Shown here in pieces: positions 46,173-55,903 of a DNA stretch of 64,000 bases. This DNA is from Manduca sexta (taxonomy: Eukaryota > Arthropoda > Insecta > Lepidoptera > Sphingidae). Each line of letters starts with the position of its first letter. Within the stretch, counting starts at the first letter, position 1. Under the pieces are notes generated by a model. The model worked only from the letters and a program-made list of their open reading frames with translations, made no database searches and had not been told where the DNA came from. The stretch covers positions 14,930,913 to 14,994,912 of the forward strand of contig NC_051131.1 of the NCBI RefSeq assembly GCF_014839805.1. Direction: 5' to 3'. The position numbers were made by a program, and so were the translations under genes.

Positions 46173-47464
46173 GAGTTTGCTTATGGTTGTAACAATTTTA
46201 CAAAAAATATAAATCTTACACGCACGGTTAGGATAAGTTGTATAACTAATTACAAGCAAACACAGAATGCAAGAAATACAAAACATAAAAAATAAATTAA
46301 GGTAAAAACGGAAAATACAACGTAATTCCAGGAGACCTGGGCACAGGAAGAACGCTTAAAAATCTAATGTAACTTACTTAACATATTTCTACTAAGAAGT
46401 GTATAACAAAGTAGATGTGAGGCAGTAGTCTCACATCTAACTTGATATACAGTTTCGCATATTACGCTGAAAGCGGTGGATAGAATCAAAGAATACATCA
46501 GCATTACTACTGTATTCGTTAGCTAATTCGCACATCCGTGTTATAGGGGAATGAGAGCCAAAGACGGTTTTTCTCTAATCTAATGTTAAGGATCATCGTC
46601 AATAAACAATAAAAGCACCTATGCAGAAATTCGAATCACAAAATTTACTCGTACTGCGCTCATCATACTGAGACACAACATGTTAAGTATCATAATATTT
46701 AGTACTCTGGCTATAGTGTTTTTCAAATTGAATTACAAGTTTTTGCAAACTGGCACTTAACGGCTGACATGAAAATATCGGTGATATCAACCCAAATGAC
46801 TCTTGCGTGCGAGATCAGCTTTAAGAATTTATGTAGTATCCACATATACGTAAACGTATATAGCGTGTGTATAATTAATATCAGTTACTATTAAAAATAA
46901 TCAACGATAAATTACTGCGTCTCGCGTTACTAGACATCCAACTGACGATAATCAATCTCTAGTAATGTAAAAATAAATACCTCCCAACGCGGACACGACA
47001 TCTTCACGACCTTAATCCCGCGGAGGCGGGGTCGGCAGACGATAAATTGTGGACTGTTACCGTTATCCGGCCAACTGCTTTCTTGTTGTGAGGTCTTTAT
47101 CGATATTGATAAGTATTTGGATGTTAGAACGATGCTGCCATTTTCATATAGTTAACTTAGGTACCTACAGGTATCTTCCAATAATGCTGGTCTCATGTGG
47201 ATTGATGTATCCCTAGGCACTCAATATAAAGGCTGAAGAAGTAGTATAGCTTTTATTTTCTTACGTACTTACTCTTTAATATTGACTAGCCAAAAGATAT
47301 ACAGTTCGACGCATAATCGACCGGTGAAGACCGCTTCAAATTCTATTGCATAAAGAAACTTATACGACCAGAATCTCAGCGTACCGCATGCACTAGTTGC
47401 GTCTATAGACCTGGAATGAAACCTTATGTACTCGTATTGAGCGTAGTTCAATGAATCATTATGG

Positions 47465-47562
47465 GTGTTTGAAGAGGGCGGGTCGCGGTCCGCGGATGAT
47501 GCTCTCTGCCCTCAGGGCGCGGCGCGTCGGCTGAGCGCGCACCTGTCAGTCACGCATCGTAT
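47465..47562. other. GC-rich island of unknown function
   Basis: About 95 bp of strongly GC-rich, CpG-dense sequence (GGTCGCGGTCCGCGG, CAGGGCGCGGCGCGTCGG, a CACCTG E-box) in AT-rich surroundings. It is followed by a 95-codon open frame starting from GTG (47563-47850) that I do not accept as a gene. Present unchanged in the second copy at about 59615-59712. Candidate regulatory island or noncoding exon; unproven. Confidence 0.35.
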
Positions 47563-48469
47563 GTGGGAACACGGAGAATTTCACTAACGTTTAACGATCT
47601 ACTTAATAAAATGTATTCAAAATATCAAAATGAAATATCTATTAATGTCACCTTCGCTTTAGAATGTGTTATGTCTGTGAAAAAATGGCACTGGTATATA
47701 ACACAAGTTACATTATGCTATGTTCCAGTAAGTCTGGTGCGAAGTCTAATTCCATTCTATATTATAGGTGTGGGCGTATTGCTCACCGCGCGTAAACTTA
47801 AATATTATTATACACACAAGCGTTTTTTCAATTCCAAAAACACACTTTAATTGCTCATCTTTAGAATCCACAACAATATTGGCAGCAGCATTATACGAGA
47901 TGGTTATACGTCCACATACGGGATGCATATCGTATACACTGTAAAGGAATAAAAATCTTAAATATTTTTATGAAACAACAAACGGATTCCATGCTACGCA
48001 ATATAATAGCACATAAACGATTGCCCAGCATCCGATAGTAACGCAATTACACAATCTTGGAAGATACTCGCAGCAGGAGATCACCGCTATTACGTCTCCC
48101 GTTATTGAAATTGTTAATAGTCCAGCTTATTATATTCATAAAAAGCAAGCGGATCATCTTTCGGGTGAATAGAAATCATTTAGTGTATAAAATTGTGCAT
48201 TAGTGTATAAAAACGAATCATTTAGTTGTGAAGGCGTGTTTGTATGCAACAGAATGAGCTAGACGAGCGCACCTGTCTCACAGAGAAACTTGTACCATTG
48301 TAGCGTTTTATACAGTCTACTACTGAGAGAGTTTTAGGCCTTAGTCCATCATGATGGTCTAATGCGGGCTGGCAGATTTCACATACATATTACATTATAA
48401 ATTCGTTTTAGAATATAGGTATATAGGTTTTGTCACGATGTCTTGTTTTAAGGCACGGTAGTCATTAGG

Positions 48470-48520
48470 TAATAATAATAATAATACAATAATAATATAA
48501 TATAATAATAATATAATACA
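48470..48520. repeat. (AAT)n-rich microsatellite
   Basis: Imperfect AAT/ATA repeat; the duplicate lies at about 60617-60665. Confidence 0.85.
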
Positions 48521-49529
48521 CATTACTTAGAAAAGTCAAATGTGTGCGTTGGCATTTGAACTTGAGGATATCCGTCTTGGCAGACCGTTTCATTCCGAAC
48601 TAGGTTGCCGTGGACTTATTGCTAAAATATAATTACTAATTGATACTTCACACACTTTTTAGCGTGCAGCCGCTTTTTTTATCCGCTCCGATATCTTCCT
48701 TTAACTAATAAATAATAACCACGCATTGACTCCATTTTTAATTGTTTATCTATGATACTTCCGCGCCGTACTCTCACCTAATGAGAAGTGACAGCAGATT
48801 GATTTTCTTGACACTGCGAGTATGTAAACTTGTTTGGCCGTAAAAACAAGCTACATTAGAACACTCGCCTTATCTACGAGTTAACATAACCGCTTTTTAC
48901 TTTCGAACTACTGTCCACTATCTTTTGAGAGATTCTGCGGCGAAGTGTACGTGGTTGTGAAACGATAAAGGTCAGTTCTGCTTCCCAAACTAAGATGAAT
49001 CTTGTTTATTACGTATTCGTATAAAATTATTTAAAATTTAATCCTAGCATGGAATTCTATGTGGTCATATGATCCGCAAATATTTGTTTCACGTAAGCTT
49101 CATTCCACGGGAAGTAGGCTTAAAAACGATATGGAATAAATACCTATACTGGTATAAATGATTCTCTTATACTTAGGCAATCTAATCTAGATCTAGATTT
49201 AAGATCTAACCGACATGAGCCTGGATTGATTACGAGAAATGTTAAATAAAAAGTAAATATGTCGTACTTTGTAACTACGATGCGTGGAATTCTAGTGTTG
49301 GCACACATGTGAATGCTATGTCGTTTTATTTACTCAACTACGGCGAAGAAAAAGGAGGGTCTTGTTTTGGTAATGGTATTTTTATAGATGACTTCTTGTT
49401 AAGTGCGGGGATAGAAAGAGTAGTTACTGGGCATTATATGACAAAATCTAATGTCGTCGAACGACTAGCGGACTCCTGCATGGGGAGCTTGATAAAATGA
49501 TTTCTTATGTTTACGCGAATGTTAGACAT

Positions 49530-49625
49530 TGAAGTCCCCCCCGTGACCATGAAGGCTGCAAATTCTTCGAAACGTCGGGAAAAAATAAAACACTAATACC
49601 GCGATAGAATCCGAAAATTAGTTTA
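49530..49625. repeat. Dispersed repeat fragment (CTTCGAAACGTCGGG type)
   Basis: Contains GAAGTCCCCCCCGTGACC, GAAGGCTGCAAATTC and CTTCGAAACGTCGGG followed by an A-rich end. It resembles the fragment in GCN1 intron 5 (about 18940-18985) and is duplicated at about 61676-61770. No coding capacity. Confidence 0.45.
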
Positions 49626-49849
49626 ATTTCAAAGCTTGACAAAATGTAAAGTTTGGGTATGTATTGCTATTGCTATTGGCAGTCGTAAATAGTTACAAGA
49701 AAGCTAGTTGTATCGACTGTCGAGAGGTAATCATCTCTCATTAGTCGACAATCTATTGGAACGACTCCACTTACTATTAAGTGCAGTGTGGTTACATTCT
49801 GTGCCCGCATCAAAAAATGTTCTTGTATTAATTGCTCAGCATAAATGAT

Positions 49850-50107
49850 ACATACATAACATCACGCATTTATCCCCGAAGGAGTATGCAGAGGCGCAAC
49901 TAGGGCACCCACTTTTCGCCAAGTATGTTCCGTCCCATGATGTGATAGGGGGCGAGCCTATCGCCATATCGGGCACAAATTCCAGACTCCGGGATGATAC
50001 TGAGCAGAAAAACCCAAATATCACTTTTCCCGAACAGGGATTCGAACCAAGGACCTCAGAGCGCTATTGTACCGGACATGCAATACAACTACGCCACCGA
50101 GGCAGTC
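49850..50107 (-). mobile_element. tRNA-derived SINE with perfect 13-bp target-site duplication
   Basis: Minus-strand element with an RNA polymerase III promoter: A box TGGCGTAGTTG (plus 50086-50096) and B box GGTTCGAATCC (plus 50038-50048) in a tRNA-like head, then a 160-bp body and a short 3' tail with ATGTATGTAT. It is flanked on both sides by CAGCATAAATGAT (49837-49849 and 50108-50120), a perfect 13-bp duplication, so the insertion is complete and fairly recent. Confidence 0.92.
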
Positions 50108-50264
50108 CAGCATAAATGATCCACTGCATAATATTACACAAAGCTTAAAAGAAAACTTCACATGAGCTAAGACTAAAATCCCATGGGCACGGAGAAAATA
50201 CTAAAACTCTCACGCAGATAGATTAAATGTGAAGGGAAAGTTAAAATAAAACGCGTATAAATTA

Positions 50265-50342
50265 GAAGGAGCGTCGGACGCGGCAAGGGCGTTGCGCACG
50301 TCGCCCGGCGCGGGCTGCACTCAGAGTCCGTGGAGTTTTATA
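50265..50342. other. GC-rich island of unknown function
   Basis: GC- and CpG-rich block (GAGCGTCGGACGCGGC, GCGCACGTCGCCCGGCGCGG, CAGAGTCCG) between the SINE and the LTR element; the duplicate lies at about 62413-62490. No coding frame or RNA gene recognised. Confidence 0.35.
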
Positions 50343-50585
50343 CTACTGATGAGATGACCAGGTCGGTGGGCTTCTGCTCAATATAAATTGTCTATGGTTT
50401 ATATCAGTTACTTTATTTAAGTAATAATTAAATATTCTCATGTAACTTGATTTATCATAAGTGCAACTATGTTCGCCTATGTGATAAATAAAGCATTTTA
50501 TTATTTATTTATTTTTTACGAACACCCATAAACAATAGCCACATCAACTAGACATGTAAAGGAAAAGTTAAAATTGGTCATTTAC

Positions 50586-50712
50586 TGTAGAATTCCAGAA
50601 AACATGGAAATAATATTCTGAGTTTGTACTCCGGAATCCATTTATTTACAAACTGACATTTCTTTGAAACAAAACATTATATTAAGAAAAACGTACCAGC
50701 CAGTACACTACA
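50586..50712 (-). repeat. 3' LTR of the mag-like element
   Basis: 127 bp, terminal TGTAG...CTACA. Similar to 55002-55118 but about 10 bp longer, with several indels in the middle. The second-copy counterpart is 62732-62857. Confidence 0.9.
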
Positions 50713-50768
50713 CTCCTCCAAACTAAATTAACAAAACACTCAACTCTACAACTTAAAATGATAATACC

Positions 50769-53700
50769 TCACATTCTATAATCAGGAACGTTTGTTAATC
50801 TACACTGCCTAATAGGGCGTTGCCTGGGACGTGGAGTCGTTGGCTCATACGGTAAGGCGTCCTGAAATTCAGGTGATACCGGGGTGGCACTACCCTGAAG
50901 TTCCACTAACGGAGACCGCGTCGCGATCGGTCTACTGACCGGAGTATGAATTGCGGAATCGCACACTCTGCCCCTGCACCGATGATAAAGTGGCTGGCTC
51001 TGAACCTAGTGCTGACCTTAATCCTGCATTAGGAAGTTGAGACACCCTTTTCATTGGAATCGCTAGGGATAAACTAGCGTTCTCCTTCCTAATTTGGTAT
51101 TCATTTTATGATACTTCCTTTTAATTTGGTCTATATGCCTGTGAACTAACTCTCCCCGGCTGCCTACAATCTCGTAATCAGTATTCCCTAAACATCTCTG
51201 AATTTTGCCTGAGACCCATTTGTCTCCACTCAAATACTGACGGTACCATACCTCTTCACTCTGATCGAAAGATCTGTGTACCCCTTTTCTAGCTCCACTT
51301 TGCCGTTGCTGAGCTTTCCTTACAAAATTCTCCCTGTCTGGCCTTAAAACGTCTAACTTCGTCCGTAACCGTCTACCTAACATTAACATTGCAGGGCTTT
51401 CTCCCGTAGTCGAATGCGCAGTATTTCTATAGTGTAAAAGATAAGTATAAAGTGCTTTATCAACTTCTTCCTTAGCCTGCACTGCTTTCTTAATAACCCT
51501 CTTTAAGGATCGCACTGCATTTTCCGCGAGACCGTTTGAGGAAGGATGATATGGCGCCGAAAAACGTGATCTATACCATTAGATTTAAGGAAACTACCAA
51601 ACTCATTGCACGTAAACTGGGGCCCATTATCCGTAACGATCTGCTTGGGTAGGCCCCATCTGCTAAAAAGTTCACATAACTTATCTATGACCTTCGGTCC
51701 TGTTGTATTACTCATATGGAAAAGTTCCGTCCATTTAGATGTAGCGTCCACTACGATCAAGTATGTTTTCCCAAATACGGGCCCCATGAAATCTAAATGC
51801 AGCCTGGTCCATGGATGATTCGGCCACGGCCACATACTCGGAGTTTGCCGCGGCGGAGCATCCGCCTGAGCAGCACATATCTCACAACTACGACACATGC
51901 GCTCTATTTCTTCATCAAGTCCGGGCCACCATACGTAACTACGAGCCATAGCCATTGATTTAACTATACCCATATGGGGCTCATGGAGCATCCTCAAAAC
52001 TTTTTCCCTACACTTCACCGGAATCAATAATCTATGCCCCCACAACACGCAACTCAATTCTTCATAGAGTTCATCTTTCCGATTAAAATAAGGTCTAAAC
52101 TCTTCGATATCACAGTCTCTTGGCCAACCATCGCGCAAAAAACTCAATATCCTCGATAAAACCGGATCCTTACTAGTCTGTAGTTTTAACTCTTTATAAT
52201 CTAACAATAAAGCCTGTTGAACAAAATGCAAATAAGTTTGTTCCGGCACAGTGACATCTTGCTTACTATTTATCGGTAAACGCGACAACCCGTCGGCACC
52301 ATTTCTCTCCGACCTAACATATTCTATTTCAAAATCATAAGCAGATAAAATGATAGCCCACCTTTGCATACGACTAGCTACCATCGTTGGAATTCCTTTA
52401 TGAGGGCCGAAGATCGATACCAACGGCTTATGGTCCGTTCTCAAGAGAAAATGACGCCCATACAAATACTGGTGAAACTTTTGATCTCAGAATATTATTG
52501 CCAACGCTTCACGATGTATTTGAGAGTAATTCTTTTCCGCGTCGGTAAGAGTGCGCGATACATAAGCTATCGGGCGCTCTCCCGTTCCGCTTGCCGCCGG
52601 TTGCGATAGCACCGCTCCAACTCCACGCGCACTCGCATCACAAGTCAGAATAAGAGGCTTATTTGGGTCGTAATGCGCTAAAACCTCTGTACTCATCATT
52701 AACTGCTTAATTTTACTAAAAGAACGTTCACATTCGGTCGACCAAACCCCAAACCTTGCCCTTTTTGAATAATTCGTAGAGCGGTACTAATATAGTGCTC
52801 ATATTCTTTACGAATCTCGCGTAAAAGTTAATTAGTCCTACAAAAGCATCGCAACTCCGTAACATTACTCGGTCTAGGTATTTTATCAATCGCCTCCAAT
52901 TTCGCTGGGTCGGTTTTAATGCCGTCCTTGTGTAAAACGTATCCTAAATACTTTACTTCATCAACTAAGAAAACACATTTTTCGGTTTTCAATTTCATTC
53001 CTTTAATATAAAGTCTCTCAAGCACTGCTTCTAAAGCGGCCAAATGCTCCTCCTTATTGCTACCTCCTATTATCACATCGTCTAAAAATACCTCTACATT
53101 AGGAATTCCCTTTACTAATTCACACATTATGCGCTGAAAAATGCCCGCACTAGACGCTAGACCATAAACTAATCTATTATACTGAAATAAGCCGCGATGA
53201 GTATTTATCACAGTATATTTTTTGTTTCATCTAACTCTATCTGGTTATAGGCCTGGGATAAATCTATCTTAGAAAAATATTTAGCCCCGCCTAGGCGCAC
53301 CAATAAGTCATCAATTCTCGGTAACGGAAACCTATCTACATATAGCATAGGATTAACAGTAGCCTTATAATCCGCACAGATTCTCAGAGAGCCATCCGCT
53401 TTATTTACCGGTACCAGAGGAGACGCCCAGTCGGAACAATCGACTGGCTCGATTATTCCATCGCGCAGCATTCTGTCTAACTCTGCGTCAACACGGTCGC
53501 GCAGTGCGTAAGGCAGTGGCCGCGCACGATGGAACACCGGAACCGCCGATTCCCGTAATTTCAACGTCGCCTTACAGCCAGTGAATCGGCCCAAACGTCC
53601 ATCAAACAGCTTGTTATATCTGTCAAATAATAAGTTTATTTCTTTATTAAAATGAGTCCGATCAACATTACAATGGTTTACATTCATATTGGTAAATAGT

Positions 53701-53774
53701 GGTATTTTGATATGTAGTTCAGTTAACCACTGCCTTCCTAAGAGTGAGGTAGTACCTCCTTTTACTACAAACAA
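50769..53774 (-). pseudogene. pol: pol of the mag-like element: RT, RNase H, integrase (frame-broken)
   Basis: Read from 53774 down. Reverse transcriptase: LPRIDDLLVRLGG, FSKIDLSQAYNQIELDE, then the catalytic FLDD (in VEVFLDDVIIGG) in the next frame. RNase H: LTCDASARGVGAVLSQ (about 52650) and LLRTDHKPL. Integrase: zinc-binding His/His then CRSCEIC, catalytic Asp in LHLDFMGP and VTDNGPQF (about 51610), and the catalytic Glu region near 51520, one frame off. C-terminal Pro/Arg-rich end at 50966-50769. Frames break near 53215, 52760, 52480, 51560 and 51060; several breaks fall at homopolymer runs (e.g. T6 at about 53217-53222). Either a decayed copy or sequencing indels. As written it cannot produce one polyprotein. 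Confidence 0.88.
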
Positions 53775-53839
53775 CTCTAATCGTTTAGTTTGTTCCCTGT
53801 AACGTACTAGCGGATTAATAACCCCTATGGGTTTTATAC

Positions 53840-54861
53840 TTACACCATTATAAAAATTAAAACTATCTTGTGCGGCTTCAGTTTTAGATGATTAAAATAC
53901 GCATCATATGTGCTCTTACTAATGCATGACACAGCTGAACCCGTGTCTACTTCCATTTGTATAGTACAACCATCAATGGATATGGGCAAACTCACCGCCT
54001 TATAATTATTTAAACATAACTGGTGAAGGTTCTCTTCTACATCCGACTGCTCTTCGGCATTTTCCCGTTGATTGGCTTGGCCGTGGTGTATTCCTGTGCG
54101 ACCCTGAGATCTTGCCACCGCTGGTATTACACTTGCTCGAGTCTTCGATGCCGCGACAAATCGGCACATTCGCCGTAAGTGACCAACAATTCCGCATCTT
54201 CCGCATACGAAGTCGCGGTACCTACAGTCTACATTACCATGATCTATAGAACCGCATCGGCCACAACCTGTGCTGCGGACTCTGTGCCCTGTCCGCGATC
54301 CGCTATTTCCGTGAACAAAAAGACCGCCACGAGCCTTCTTTGCACGCTCATGCGACGCGAGTAAGTGCACTTTTCCCTCTGCAGTCGTCGGTGATTCCGT
54401 CACTTCCGCACTCAGAACCATCACAGCCGCCGCATCTCTCCGCCGCTTCTAATGAGCTCGCCAACATCACAGCTTCCGGAAAAGACAGAATACCGTTTTC
54501 GGCAAATAGACGCTGCCGAATCACCTCGCTTTTAATCCCACAGACAAATTGATCTCTTAAATTTTCGTTCAAATTTGCTCGAAATTCACAATAACGTGAC
54601 ATTTTTTAATTCCGCCACGTAAACGGCAACAGTTTCTTGGCTTTCTTGTCTCCTCTGCCTAAATTTATAGCGCTCCGCTAGAGGCGATGGTGTGGGTTGC
54701 AGATGATTCCGCATCTGCTCCACCACTTGTTCGTACTCGGATTCTGAGGGTGTTTTCGGACTGGATAAGTTGACTAATAGTTCATAGGCCTCTTCGCCCA
54801 TTACAGCAATTAAAGTTGGTAACCTCATGTCTTCTTTCACATTATTTACTTTGAAATACAT
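53840..54861 (-). pseudogene. gag: gag-protease of the mag-like element (frame-broken)
   Basis: Three overlapping open pieces: 54861-54586 (capsid-like, ending ...RQRRQESQETVAVYVAELKN), 54602-54348 (LRDQFVCGIKSEVIRQRL) and 54424-53840. The last has two CCHC zinc knuckles (CGRCGSIDHGNVDC and CGRCGIVGHLRRMC) followed by the aspartic protease active site VDTGSAVSC. Frame breaks lie near 54600 (next to a T6 run), 54360-54420 and 53780-53840. These are the standard parts of a Ty3/Gypsy gag-pro region. Confidence 0.85.
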
Positions 54862-55001
54862 TTCCAGTCGGTCTATATATGTTGACCACGTACCATTTTG
54901 TACGTCGAATTTTGATACCTTTCAATCGACATTTTAACACGCTATACCCTTCCTCCGAGATAACTTACATACAATATGTTCTCAATTTTCCTCGTCGCCA
55001 C

Positions 55002-55118
55002 TGTAGAATTCCAGAAAACATGGAAATAATATTCTGAGTTTGGGAATCCATTTTTTACTTAACTGACATTTCAAACAAAACATTATATTAAGAAAAACGT
55101 ACCAGCCAGTACACTACA
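55002..55118 (-). repeat. 5' LTR of the mag-like element
   Basis: 117 bp, terminal TGTAG...CTACA, followed inward (minus) by the primer-binding region GTGGCGACGAGG. It diverges from the 3' LTR by a ~10-bp net length difference and small indels. Confidence 0.9.
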
Positions 55119-55130
55119 CTAATGTTTGCA

Positions 55131-55270
55131 GATATGGATAGCGTAACATCTGATAAACCAGAGTCTAAGAGTCCTTCCAAGGTAGCTTTAGTGCCAGATG
55201 AATCAGTCTCCAAGAGTCCTTCTGAGAATATACATTCTGAACCGGATGATCAAATGGACGATAATATTGG
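55131..55270 (+). other. Possible orphan coding exon next to the LTR
   Basis: After an acceptor-like AATGTTTGCAG (ending at 55130) an open plus-strand frame reads an acidic, Ser/Pro-rich sequence with two near-repeats (ESKSPSKVALVPDE, SVSKSPSENIHSEPDD). The composition looks more like a disordered protein segment than random AT-rich frame, and the frame runs on to 55337, but its end is unclear. Gene unknown. Only 12 bp separate it from the LTR, and the assembly gap follows at 55404. Confidence 0.35.
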
Positions 55271-55403
55271 GGCTCTTGGGCGGACACTTAGACTGCCCTG
55301 TTTTTATATATGTGCTTATGAGGGGAAAAGTATTTAGAGTAATAAACACTTCACTAACATTTAAAAAGAAGTAACATCATCCAGGAATCCAAAAATATTA
55401 AAA

Positions 55404-55903
55404 NNNNNNNNNNNNNNNNNNNNNNNNNNNNNNNNNNNNNNNNNNNNNNNNNNNNNNNNNNNNNNNNNNNNNNNNNNNNNNNNNNNNNNNNNNNNNNNNN
55501 NNNNNNNNNNNNNNNNNNNNNNNNNNNNNNNNNNNNNNNNNNNNNNNNNNNNNNNNNNNNNNNNNNNNNNNNNNNNNNNNNNNNNNNNNNNNNNNNNNNN
55601 NNNNNNNNNNNNNNNNNNNNNNNNNNNNNNNNNNNNNNNNNNNNNNNNNNNNNNNNNNNNNNNNNNNNNNNNNNNNNNNNNNNNNNNNNNNNNNNNNNNN
55701 NNNNNNNNNNNNNNNNNNNNNNNNNNNNNNNNNNNNNNNNNNNNNNNNNNNNNNNNNNNNNNNNNNNNNNNNNNNNNNNNNNNNNNNNNNNNNNNNNNNN
55801 NNNNNNNNNNNNNNNNNNNNNNNNNNNNNNNNNNNNNNNNNNNNNNNNNNNNNNNNNNNNNNNNNNNNNNNNNNNNNNNNNNNNNNNNNNNNNNNNNNNN
55901 NNN
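55404..55903. other. Assembly gap of exactly 500 N
   Basis: A run of exactly 500 N, a conventional placeholder for a gap of unknown size. It separates the LTR-element contig from the second copy of the duplicated segment. Confidence 0.99.

Larger units (their letters stand above)
43741..51850. repeat. Copy 1 of an 8.1-kb duplicated segment
   Basis: Aligns end to end with 55904-64000 at an offset of about 12,150 bp. Checked landmarks: 43901/56063, 47563/59713, 49500/61646, 51063/63210. Differences are almost all short indels, chiefly homopolymer lengths, with very few substitutions. The left boundary is hidden by the gap and the right boundary lies beyond the window. The 43741-50585 part is noncoding AT-rich sequence plus a SINE; the rest is the 3' part of an LTR element. 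Confidence 0.95.
50586..55118 (-). mobile_element. mag-like Ty3/Gypsy LTR retrotransposon, full-length but frame-broken
   Basis: A 4.53-kb element bounded by short LTRs beginning TGTAG and ending CTACA. On the minus strand the order is 5' LTR (55118-55002), primer-binding region starting GTGGCGACGAGG next to the LTR, gag with zinc knuckles, protease, reverse transcriptase, RNase H, integrase, a purine tract (GGAGGAG) and 3' LTR (50712-50586). There is no envelope frame. The short LTR, primer site and domain order suit the mag clade first known from silkworm; clade assignment is inferred. No matching target-site duplication is found: flanks CATTTAC and CTAATGT differ. Confidence 0.88.

Noticed and set aside
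47563..47850. 95-codon plus-strand frame with a hydrophobic stretch, identical in both duplicate copies (59713-60000)
   Set aside because: It begins at GTG rather than ATG, has AT-rich random-like composition, and matches no family I know. Identity between copies reflects the duplication, not selection.
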